DNA from: an uncultured Clostridia bacterium
GTDB lineage: Bacteria > Bacillota > Clostridia > Christensenellales > Borkfalkiaceae
Length of the DNA: 22,844 bases
Assembly: GCA_947589335.1 (NCBI GenBank)
Contig: CANPZH010000004.1
Coordinates: forward strand, 1 to 22,844
Reading direction: 5' to 3'
Positions 1-5,423 of the stretch are shown here, piece after piece; position 1 is the first letter of the stretch; each line of letters starts with the position of its first letter. The translations under genes were made by a program, and so were the position numbers. The notes under the pieces were generated by a model. It ran no database searches, had not been told where the DNA came from, and saw only the letters and a list, made by a program, of their open reading frames with translations.

Positions 1-166
1 GGAGCGCACTTGCCCTTTGCGCTTGCGGAAAGGGCTTCGGGCGGAGCTTGCGGCGACGAGCGTCTGCCGATTCCGCCGCAACGGCGTATCATACGGTCTG
101 CTGCGATCCCGAAGCGCCCGGGGAGGGCGGCGATAGGGGAGGCGGGGCTCGCACAGATATTTTCCG

Positions 167-195
167 AAAAAGAAAAGGCACCTGCCGCGGGTGCC
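167..195 (-). terminator. Rho-independent terminator of the tRNA operon
   Basis: On the minus strand a 6-bp stem (177-182 with 190-195, GGCACC/GGTGCC) with a 7-nt loop is followed by a T-rich run (176 down to 167, TTTTCTTTTT). It lies 10 bp past the tRNA-Cys CCA end and closes the three-gene tRNA transcript. Confidence 0.85.
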
Positions 196-204
196 GCTTT
201 TTCC

Positions 205-279
205 TGGAGGCGCCACCCGGATTTGAACCGGGGAGTCAGGGTTTTGCAGACCCTTGCCTTACCACTTGGCTATGGCGCC
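205..279 (-). tRNA. tRNA-Cys (anticodon GCA)
   Basis: Read on the minus strand, a complete cloverleaf is visible: acceptor stem GGCGCCA pairing with TGGCGCC, T stem CCCGG/CCGGG around TTCAAAT, anticodon GCA in an anticodon loop reading CTGCAAA, discriminator T and a genome-encoded CCA. It is the last gene of the Val-Gly-Cys operon. Confidence 0.96.
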
Positions 280-304
280 AAAAAAAACAGTGCGGAGCTG
301 TGTT

Positions 305-379
305 TGGAGCGGGAAACGAGATTCGAACCCGCGACATCCACCTTGGCAAGGTGGCGCTCTACCACTGAGCTATTCCCGC
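305..379 (-). tRNA. tRNA-Gly (anticodon GCC)
   Basis: The minus strand gives acceptor stem GCGGGAA/TTCCCGC, D arm with TAGCTCAGTGGTAGAGC, anticodon loop TTGCCAA with anticodon GCC, T loop GGTTCGAATC, discriminator T and encoded CCA. It is 25 bp downstream of tRNA-Cys on the map and is transcribed before it. Confidence 0.97.
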
Positions 380-402
380 ATAATCAACAATCCGCACTGT
401 AT

Positions 403-478
403 TGGTGGAAGCTATAGGAATCGAACCTATGACCCCCTGCTTGTAAGGCAGATGCTCTCCCGGCTGAGCTAAGCTTCC
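403..478 (-). tRNA. tRNA-Val (anticodon TAC)
   Basis: The minus strand shows acceptor stem GGAAGCT/AGCTTCC, D arm TTAGCTCAGCCGGGAGAGC, anticodon loop with TAC (CTTACAAG), T loop GGTTCGATTCC, discriminator A and encoded CCA. It is the first gene of the operon, just after the promoter at 491-519. Confidence 0.97.
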
Positions 479-490
479 AACTGCTTGATG

Positions 491-519
491 ATTGTAGCAC
501 ATTCCGGAAAAGAAATCAA
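491..519 (-). promoter_or_regulatory. Sigma70-type promoter of the tRNA operon
   Basis: On the minus strand TTGATT (514-519) and TACAAT (491-496) are separated by exactly 17 bp. Initiation would fall a few bases before the tRNA-Val 5' end, as expected for a tRNA operon. Confidence 0.85.
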
Positions 520-635
520 GTGATTTTCTCCTATTTCAAGAATTTTTTCGAATTTTTTTCGCGGACGCCCGCAAGGCCCCGCCTGTCGGGGAGGGGAGAC
601 TGCCATTTCCCCATGGGCAAAAATCCGAAAACATC

Positions 636-664
636 TTGACGAATGCGGCGATCTGTGGTATGAT
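636..664 (+). promoter_or_regulatory. Promoter of the first rubrerythrin gene
   Basis: TTGACG (636-641) and TATGAT (659-664) with a 17-bp spacer, plus a TG dinucleotide one base before the -10 (extended -10). Initiation near 671 gives a leader of about 50 nt that contains a perfect 13-bp tandem repeat. Confidence 0.85.
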
Positions 665-673
665 TCCGTTAAG

Positions 674-699
674 ATCGAATCTCAAAATCGAATCTCAAA
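674..699 (+). repeat. Perfect 13-bp tandem duplication in the rubrerythrin leader
   Basis: ATCGAATCTCAAA occurs twice head to tail with no spacer, starting a few bases after the predicted transcription start and ending before the Shine-Dalgarno site. It could be a regulator half-site pair or a slippage duplication. The sequence alone does not decide. Confidence 0.7.
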
Positions 700-719
700 A
701 GAGAAGGGAGGCAAACAAG

Positions 720-1262
720 ATGGCAAACAATCCTTATGCGGGCACCAAGACCGAAAAGAACCTGTGGGAGGCCTTCGCGGGCGAATCGCAGGCGCGGAAC
801 AAATACACCTATTTCGCTTCCGTCGCGAAGAAGAACGGCTATGAACAGATCGCCGAGCTCTTCCTCAAGACCGCGGACAACGAAAAGGAGCACGCGAAGC
901 TGTGGTTCAAGGCGCTCGGGGAGCTGGGCGATACTCCCGCCAACCTGCTGCATGCGGCGGAGGGCGAGAACTTCGAATGGACGGACATGTACGCGCGCAT
1001 GGCGAGGGAGGCGGACGAAGAGGGCTTCCACGATCTTGCCGCGCAGTTCCGCGGGGTCGCGGCGATCGAGAAGGCGCACGAGGAGCGCTACCGCGCCCTG
1101 CTGAAGAATGTGGAGGCGGGCGAGGTCTTCTCGAAGAGCGGCGTGCAGATCTGGGAATGCAGGAACTGCGGACACATCGTCGTGGGGACGCAGGCGCCCG
1201 AGGTCTGTCCCGTCTGCAAGCACCCGCAGGCGTACTTCGAAGTCAAGAAGGAAAATTACTGA
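720..1262 (+). CDS. rbr: Rubrerythrin (diiron peroxidase with rubredoxin-like tail)
   Basis: This 180-residue protein has the two-part rubrerythrin layout. An N-terminal ferritin-like four-helix domain carries the diiron ligands Glu22, Glu55-x-x-His58, Glu97/Glu100 and Glu117-x-x-His120. A C-terminal rubredoxin-like FeS4 domain has Cys147-x2-Cys150 and Cys163-x2-Cys166. The family reduces hydrogen peroxide to water in the cytoplasm of anaerobes, with electrons passing through the rubredoxin centre. The start was placed at the ATG preceded by AAGGGAGG with 9-bp spacing; an upstream in-frame TTG lies inside the -35 box and cannot be used. The gene is monocistronic, with its own promoter and a strong terminator. 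A second, more divergent rubrerythrin lies at 14562. Length and all metal ligands are normal for the family. Confidence 0.97.
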   Translation: MANNPYAGTKTEKNLWEAFAGESQARNKYTYFASVAKKNGYEQIAELFLKTADNEKEHAKLWFKALGELGDTPANLLHAAEGENFEWTDMYARMAREADEEGFHDLAAQFRGVAAIEKAHEERYRALLKNVEAGEVFSKSGVQIWECRNCGHIVVGTQAPEVCPVCKHPQAYFEVKKENY

Positions 1263-1275
1263 TCGGAAATACGGG

Positions 1276-1320
1276 GGCGCGCCCTGCCGCAACGCGGCAG
1301 GGCGCGCCTTTCGTCTTTTT
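1276..1320 (+). terminator. Strong rho-independent terminator after rubrerythrin
   Basis: A 15-bp perfect stem (1276-1290 with 1294-1308, GGCGCGCCCTGCCGC and its complement) with a 3-nt AAC loop is followed by TTTCGTCTTTTT. It starts 13 bp after the stop codon. Confidence 0.92.
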
Positions 1321-1341
1321 CCGCGCCCGAACGATCGCAGA

Positions 1342-1385
1342 ACCCGAAAGCGGGTATTGACAATCCGCAAAAGAGCGGATATAAT
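1342..1385 (+). promoter_or_regulatory. Consensus tnaA promoter with candidate operators
   Basis: TTGACA (1357-1362) and TATAAT (1380-1385) are exact consensus hexamers with a 17-bp spacer. The spacer holds a perfect palindrome, ATCCGC-AAAAGA-GCGGAT (1363-1380), which overlaps the first base of the -10. A second shorter palindrome, ACCCG-AAAG-CGGGT (1342-1355), abuts the -35; the two centres are 23 bp apart, about two helical turns. A promoter this strong on a catabolic gene fits repression at these sites. The regulator is not identified. Confidence 0.85.
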
Positions 1386-1415
1386 AGAACGCAGAATAAA
1401 AAGGAGTGATTCAGA

Positions 1416-2795
1416 ATGAAAGTCCCCTATATCCCCGAACCCTTCCGCATCAAGAGCGTGGAACCGCTCAAGCTCCTCACGAGAGAGGAGCGCGAGGCAA
1501 AGATCGCGGAGGCGAATTACAACGTATTCGCGCTGGCCTCCCGCGATGTGTACATCGACCTTCTCACCGACAGCGGCACGGGCGCGATGAGCTCCGCACA
1601 GTGGGCGGGCGTCATGCTCGGCGACGAATCCTATGCCGGCGCGGATTGCTATTACCGCGTGCAGGACAATGCGAAAAAGATCTTCGGTATGCCCTATGTC
1701 CAGCTTGTCCATCAGGGCAGGGCGGCGGAGAAGGTGCTTCTGCCCATCCTTCTGGAGGGCAAGAAGTACGCGATCGCGAACATGCACTTCGATACGACGC
1801 GCGCGCACGTTGAACTTGCGGGCGCCCGTGCGATCGACTGCGTCGTGCCCGAGGCGCTCGATACGACCAAATATTACGACTTCAAGGGCAACATGGACAC
1901 CGTGCGTCTTGTAAAATACATCGAAGAGCTCGGGGCGGAGAACATCGGCGTGATCATCATGACAATCACCAACAACTCCGCGGGCGGACAGCCCGTGTCC
2001 GTTGCCAATATCCGCGAGACGGCGAAGATCGCGCACGAGCACGGGATCACCTTCATGATCGACGCCGCGCGCTATGCCGAGAATTCCTACTTCGTCAAGG
2101 AGCGGGAGGCGGAATTCAAGGACGCCTCGGTCGCGGAGATCGTCAAGGCGGAATTCGAGTGCGCCGACTGCTTCACGATGAGCGCCAAGAAAGATGCCAT
2201 CGTCAACATGGGCGGGCTCATCGGCTGCAGGGACAAGGCGGTCTTCGAACTCATCAAACAGCGGACGATCTCCTACGAGGGCTTCATCACCTACGGCGGC
2301 ATGTCCGGGCGGGACATCGAGGCGCTCGCGGAGGGGCTCGAAGAGGGGATCGACGAGAACTATCTCAGATACAGGATCGGGCAGATGCAGTATCTTGCGG
2401 GGCGGCTCGAAGAGGGCGGGATCCCGTTCCAGAGCCCCGTCGGCGGGCATGCGGTGTTCGTGGACGCAAAGAAGCTCCTGCCGCACATTCCGTATTACGA
2501 ATTTCCCGCTCAGGCCCTCGCGATCGAGCTCTACCTCGAGGCGGGGATCCGCGCCTGCGACATCGGCTCCTACATGCTCGGCAACGACCCGGATACGGGC
2601 AAGCAGCTCGAGGCGGATTTCGAATTCACCCGCCTTGCGATCCCCCGCCGCGTCTACACACAGGCACATCTCGACGTGATCGCCGACGCGCTCATCAACA
2701 TCAAGGAGCGTGCGCGGTCAATCAAGGGCTATAAGATCGTCGAGGAGCCGCCCATCCTGCGCCACTTTACCGCGAAACTCCGCCCGATCGAATAA
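1416..2795 (+). CDS. tnaA: Tryptophanase (L-tryptophan indole-lyase)
   Basis: This 459-residue PLP enzyme of the beta-eliminating lyase family would cleave L-tryptophan to indole, pyruvate and ammonia in the cytoplasm. Family signatures run from EPFRI near the N-terminus through LLTDSGTGAMS, THQGR-like VHQGRAAE, ITNNSAGGQPVS and the PLP lysine motif SAKKDA (Lys259 as the Schiff-base residue) to HFTAKL at the C-terminus. Tyrosine phenol-lyase is the main alternative. Its specificity arginine (Arg381 in Citrobacter) corresponds here to Ile383 in RACDIG, and the ITNNSAGG and GKQL segments match tryptophanase, so indole production is favoured. The start is an ATG preceded by AAGGAG. The predicted leader is only about 24 nt, so there is no room for a TnaC-type leader peptide, and no tryptophan permease follows. 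Repeat copy A begins at the base after the stop codon. Confidence 0.93.
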   Translation: MKVPYIPEPFRIKSVEPLKLLTREEREAKIAEANYNVFALASRDVYIDLLTDSGTGAMSSAQWAGVMLGDESYAGADCYYRVQDNAKKIFGMPYVQLVHQGRAAEKVLLPILLEGKKYAIANMHFDTTRAHVELAGARAIDCVVPEALDTTKYYDFKGNMDTVRLVKYIEELGAENIGVIIMTITNNSAGGQPVSVANIRETAKIAHEHGITFMIDAARYAENSYFVKEREAEFKDASVAEIVKAEFECADCFTMSAKKDAIVNMGGLIGCRDKAVFELIKQRTISYEGFITYGGMSGRDIEALAEGLEEGIDENYLRYRIGQMQYLAGRLEEGGIPFQSPVGGHAVFVDAKKLLPHIPYYEFPAQALAIELYLEAGIRACDIGSYMLGNDPDTGKQLEADFEFTRLAIPRRVYTQAHLDVIADALINIKERARSIKGYKIVEEPPILRHFTAKLRPIE

Positions 2796-3014
2796 GTTCA
2801 CGCGATTGTTTGCTCGCTTCTTTCGCAAATTTCTTTGCTTGCTCGCACGGCTTGCCGCGAAGCGGCCCGCCCTGCTCGCTTCGTAAAGAAATTTGCGAGG
2901 AAACGTGCTCCCGCGCCTTAACCCGCATGATCCTCTCGTTCGTTTCATCGGGCAACAAGCGCGAGGTATCGCGCAAATGCAGTCCCGCAGCGCAGAAGCG
3001 TGGTTCTGCTCGCG
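2796..3014 (+). repeat. Dispersed structured 3' repeat, copy A
   Basis: This copy starts right after the tnaA stop. It contains, in order: a GTTCACGCGATTG start; a 14-bp perfect outer stem (2823-2836 with 2885-2898, TCGCAAATTTCTTT and its complement) enclosing GC-rich inner hairpins; GAGGAAACG; a conserved linker (CCTCTCGTTCGTTTCATCGG); a GCGCG-AGGTAT-CGCGC hairpin; and a hairpin with stem GCAGAA/TTCTGC inside CCGC/GCGG. Copy B at 11394 shares this order and most of the sequence, and copy C at 22721 begins the same way. No protein is likely: the open frame on the other strand shifts by one base between copies. Confidence 0.85.
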
Positions 3015-3115
3015 GTACATTATTGAAGAAGGGCAGAAGCCGCAGGTATGCGGCAAATTGTGTGCGCTGCCGCAGGGGAACCCTGCTCCGCGCAGTAAGT
3101 TTGAGAAGCAAAGAA

Positions 3116-3153
3116 CACCCCTTTCGGCGAGCGAATGCGCGTCGAAAGGGGTG
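3116..3153. repeat. Perfect 12-bp inverted repeat (ACACCCC type)
   Basis: ACACCCCTTTCG and its exact complement CGAAAGGGGTGT flank a 14-nt centre, so the DNA can form a strong hairpin in either strand. The ACACCCCTT edge resembles the two-hairpin elements at 3396 and 22772. There is no T-run, so terminator activity is uncertain. Confidence 0.7.
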
Positions 3154-3163
3154 TCATTCTAAA

Positions 3164-3386
3164 TGCGTCATTCTGCCCCGCGCGAAGTTCCGATTCTCTA
3201 AGCGCGGCACGAGCGCCAACGGCGCGAAGTTACGCATGTGAGAAATCTAAATTACGTCATGTTGAGCGCAGTCGAAACATGGCCCTTATTTGCAATGCGG
3301 TCCACACTTCGACAGGCTCAGTGTGACGTAGAGAAGAAAGGCGGGACAGTGTGACGTAGAGAAGAAAGGCGGGACAGTGTGACGTA
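3164..3386. mobile_element. MITE-like palindromic element, copy 1
   Basis: The ends read TGCGTCATTCTGCCCCGC on the left and GGCGGGACAGTGTGACGTA on the right, which are imperfect inverted copies of each other and of the ends of the element at 11834. Both elements share an internal block (GATTCTCTAAG, then GCGGCACGAGCG and CCAACGGCGCGAAGT). A second inverted set lies inside (TACGTCATGTTGAGC from 3254 with CTCAGTGTGACGTA). There is no coding capacity. A non-autonomous transposon is an inference; mobilisation was not shown. Confidence 0.55.
3320..3386. repeat. 28-bp tandem repeat, 2.4 copies
   Basis: A 28-bp unit (AGTGTGACGTAGAGAAG followed by AAAGGCGGGAC) occurs perfectly at 3320-3347 and 3348-3375, with an 11-bp third start at 3376-3386. 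The unit contains the right end of the MITE-like element, so the end has been duplicated in tandem by slippage or nested insertion. Confidence 0.9.
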
Positions 3387-3395
3387 TTAAGAAGA

Positions 3396-3448
3396 ACACC
3401 CCTTCCGTCCCCTTCGGGGACACCCACCCCTCAAGGGGTGGGCAAGGG
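3396..3448 (+). repeat. Two-hairpin intergenic element, copy 1
   Basis: ACACCCCTTCC leads into a first hairpin (GTCCCC-TTC-GGGGAC, 3407-3421), then a second (CCCACCCC-TCAA-GGGGTGGG, 3423-3442), ending in CAAGGG. The element at 22772 is the same in the opposite orientation, apart from a replaced first hairpin. Similar CCCCTC-hairpin-hairpin elements are common between genes in gut clostridia (general knowledge); no function is established. Confidence 0.8.
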
Positions 3449-3465
3449 AGAGAAGATTTTTTATT

Positions 3466-3540
3466 GCGTCATTCCGAGCCGAAAAGTACATACGGAGTGC
3501 GAATTGATCGTCCGCGAGGAATCTCGGCCTTAGATTCCTC
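3466..3540. repeat. CGTCATTCCGAG-type palindromic repeat
   Basis: The stretch opens GCGTCATTCCGAGCC and ends in a perfect 9-bp hairpin, GAGGAATCT (3516-3524) with AGATTCCTC (3532-3540). It lies 3 bp beyond the stop codon of the minus-strand methyltransferase. A related copy with an imperfect hairpin is at 12066-12119. It may act as a 3' stabiliser or a poor terminator for that gene; no T-run follows. Confidence 0.65.
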
Positions 3541-3543
3541 CCG

Positions 3544-4707
3544 CTAATCCACCCGCAGAATGAGGCATTTGAGGTATCCGGTCTCCTCGGCGCTGAAGAG
3601 CACGGGGTGATCGGGCGCCTGAAAGCGCGTCTCCACGCACTGTACCCGTCTGCCCGCGCGCCTTGCGGCCTCCGCGACCGTCCGCTCGAACATCTGCGGC
3701 GGAACGTAGTGGGAGCAGGAACAGGTGACGAGAAACCCTCCCTTTTTCACGAGTTTGAATCCGCTGAAGTTGATGTCGAGGTATCCCTTGCAGGCGTCCT
3801 GCGCCTCCTGCGCCGACTTGCAGAAGGCGGGCGGGTCGAGGATGACCGTATCGAATTTCCGTCCTTCGCCGCGGAAGGTCCTCAAGATCTCGAACGCGTC
3901 TCCGCACACCGTTTCGATGTTCGGGATCCCGTTGAGCTCCGCATTGCGCCGCACCGTTTCGAGGGCGGCGGGGGAGACGTCCACGGCGGTCACCCTGTCT
4001 GACGTGAGCGCGGCATTCAGCGAGAAGCCGCCGCTGTTGCAGAAGCAGTCGAGCGTCTCTCCCCGCGCGTACCGCCGCACGGCAAGGCGGTTCTCCTTCT
4101 GGTCGAGGAAGTATCCCGTCTTCTGCCCGTGACGGATATCGACCTCCATGCGGATGCCGTTTTCACAGATCTCCGCCCGCTCGGGGACTTCTCCGTAGAG
4201 CACGCCCGTCTCTTCTGGGAGGCCCTCTTTTTTGCGGACGGCGACGTCCGAACGTTCATAGATCCCTTTGGGCGCGAATTCGCGCACGAGGGCGGAGACG
4301 ATCTCCCTCTTGCGCAGATACATTCCGAGGGACAGGATCTGCACGGAGAGATGCTCTCCGTATTTATCGACGATGAGCGCGGGCAGATCGTCCGCCTCGG
4401 CGAACACGGCGCGGTAGCAGTTTTCATAGCCGAGCGAGCGGCGGAAGGCGTTTGCGGCGTGGATGCGCGCATAGAAGAGCTCCTCGCCCTCCTCTTCGTT
4501 CCCGCGGAGGAAGATCCGCACGAGGATCTTCGAGGCATGGTTGAGATATCCTCTGCCGAGATACCTCCCGTCTGCGGCGCAGACCGTTGCGAGACTGCCG
4601 TTTTTGTCCTTTCCCTCGATGCGGGAAACTTCGTTGGCATATACCCACGGATGTCCCGCGAGAATGCGTTTTTCCTCTCCTTTTTTCAGATAGACCCTAT
4701 AACACAT
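3544..4707 (-). CDS. RlmI-like 23S rRNA (cytosine-5) methyltransferase
   Basis: This 387-residue protein matches the class I SAM-dependent methyltransferase family of RlmI/YccW, which makes 5-methylcytosine in 23S rRNA. An N-terminal PUA-like segment (about residues 1-75, with HPWVYANEV) precedes the RlmI-type linker and the Rossmann fold. The SAM-binding motif is LDCFCNSGGFSLNAAL (219-234), the catalytic-loop motif is LDPPAF (290-295), and a TCSCSH motif lies at 328-333 near the expected catalytic cysteine region. The start ATG has no Shine-Dalgarno site and lies just 6 bp after the -10 hexamer, so the transcript may be leaderless. It is divergent from mntP through overlapping promoters. The exact target base cannot be read from sequence. 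Confidence 0.88.
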   Translation of the reverse strand: MCYRVYLKKGEEKRILAGHPWVYANEVSRIEGKDKNGSLATVCAADGRYLGRGYLNHASKILVRIFLRGNEEEGEELFYARIHAANAFRRSLGYENCYRAVFAEADDLPALIVDKYGEHLSVQILSLGMYLRKREIVSALVREFAPKGIYERSDVAVRKKEGLPEETGVLYGEVPERAEICENGIRMEVDIRHGQKTGYFLDQKENRLAVRRYARGETLDCFCNSGGFSLNAALTSDRVTAVDVSPAALETVRRNAELNGIPNIETVCGDAFEILRTFRGEGRKFDTVILDPPAFCKSAQEAQDACKGYLDINFSGFKLVKKGGFLVTCSCSHYVPPQMFERTVAEAARRAGRRVQCVETRFQAPDHPVLFSAEETGYLKCLILRVD

Positions 4708-4713
4708 GCGTAT

Positions 4714-4742
4714 ATTATAGCCGAAACGGTTGACAAAGGCAA
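4714..4742 (-). promoter_or_regulatory. Promoter of the rlmI-like gene (leaderless type)
   Basis: On the minus strand TTGCCT (4737-4742) and TATAAT (4714-4719) have a 17-bp spacer. Only 6 bp separate the -10 from the ATG at 4707, so initiation would fall at or next to the start codon. The -35 sits inside the spacer of the mntP promoter. Confidence 0.75.
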
Positions 4743-4758
4743 GCGGAAAGTTTATAAA
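4730..4758 (+). promoter_or_regulatory. Promoter of mntP
   Basis: TTGACA (4730-4735) and TATAAA (4753-4758) with a 17-bp spacer. The region between the -35 and -10 is shared with the divergent promoter of the methyltransferase gene, so the two can hardly be occupied together. The leader is about 20 nt, too short for a metal riboswitch. Confidence 0.85.
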
Positions 4759-4784
4759 TATAAGAAAGGACCAAGGAGGGAGGG

Positions 4785-5372
4785 ATGGGCGTTTGGGAGA
4801 TCGTTCTGATCGGGATCGCGCTTTCGATGGACGCGTTCGCGGTCGGTATGACGAACGGCATGGAAGAGCCCGGGATGAGGCCGCTCAAGGCGCTCTGCGC
4901 CGCGGGCGTCTATGCGCTCTTCCAGTTTCTCATGCCCGTGGCGGGATACCTGCTCGGCTCGGCGTTTGCTTCGGCGGTCGAACGCATCGCGCCGTGGCTC
5001 TCCTTTGTTCTCCTCGGGGCGATCGGCGCGAAGATGCTCGCAGACGCCTTCGCGGAGGACACAAAGGGGCCGCGTCCCTTCCGCGTCCGCAAGAAACTCA
5101 GCGCGGGAAAGCTGCTCGCGCAGGGGGTCGCGACGAGTATCGACGCCCTCGCCGTCGGCGTCACCCTGCTCGGCGCGGAGGCCTCGGAGGGGCTGCCCTT
5201 CCATTTCGCGCTCTGCGCCGCGATCATCGGCATGATCACGCTGTCCCTCTCCGCCGCCGCGATCGTCCTCGGCAAGAAGATCGGCAACCGGCTGTCGGAG
5301 GGGGCGGAACTGCTCGGCGGCGTCATTCTCATCGCGATCGGTCTCAAACTGCTCCTCGAGGGAGTGTTGTGA
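4785..5372 (+). CDS. mntP: MntP-family manganese efflux pump
   Basis: This 195-residue integral membrane protein exports Mn2+ and protects the cell from manganese excess. It has the internal duplication typical of MntP: SMDAFAVG (residues 14-21, Asp16) in the first half and SIDALAVG (118-125, Asp120) in the second, each at the start of a transmembrane helix. About six hydrophobic segments are visible, with a charged cytoplasmic loop around residues 90-108. The ATG has a strong AAGGAGGGAGGG ribosome binding site. In several bacteria mntP follows a yybP-ykoY riboswitch; here the leader is too short for one, and the riboswitch instead precedes the exchanger gene at 6916. The full length and both motifs are normal for the family. 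Confidence 0.93.
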   Translation: MGVWEIVLIGIALSMDAFAVGMTNGMEEPGMRPLKALCAAGVYALFQFLMPVAGYLLGSAFASAVERIAPWLSFVLLGAIGAKMLADAFAEDTKGPRPFRVRKKLSAGKLLAQGVATSIDALAVGVTLLGAEASEGLPFHFALCAAIIGMITLSLSAAAIVLGKKIGNRLSEGAELLGGVILIAIGLKLLLEGVL

Positions 5373-5377
5373 AGAGG

Positions 5378-5406
5378 TTGACAGCTTTTCCGCCGTCTGC
5401 TATAAT
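5378..5406 (+). promoter_or_regulatory. Consensus promoter of the acyltransferase gene
   Basis: TTGACA (5378-5383) and TATAAT (5401-5406), both exact, with a 17-bp spacer. The -35 lies 6 bp after the mntP stop. The predicted leader is only about 11 nt (GGGGGTCAACG before the ATG). Confidence 0.9.
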
Positions 5407-5423
5407 ACGTTCGGGGGTCAACG

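Noticed and set aside
1..166. Possible gene in the first 166 bases
   Set aside because: Open frames here run into the tRNA genes or off the window edge without ribosome site or recognisable protein.
1386..1415. TnaC-like leader peptide
   Set aside because: The predicted leader is about 24 nt with no ORF and no Trp codon before the tnaA ribosome site.
669..2669. A 666-codon antisense open frame over rubrerythrin and tnaA
   Set aside because: It is a GC-bias shadow of two well-supported genes, with no start signals or recognisable domain.
2767..3111. Minus-strand open frame shared in part with one at 11290-11604
   Set aside because: Part of the frame is similar in both places, but a one-base shift follows the common segment and there is no ribosome site. 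The similarity comes from the repeated, palindromic DNA.
3320..3386. CRISPR-like direct repeats
   Set aside because: The 28-bp units are directly adjacent with no spacers and no cas genes are near.
4759..4784. Metal riboswitch upstream of mntP
   Set aside because: The leader is about 20 nt, too short for the aptamer, and lacks GGGGAGTAG.
5377..5422. GTTGAC/GTCAAC inverted repeat around the acyltransferase promoter
   Set aside because: Six base pairs with a 34-nt gap, and one arm is simply the -35 consensus; chance is a fair explanation.
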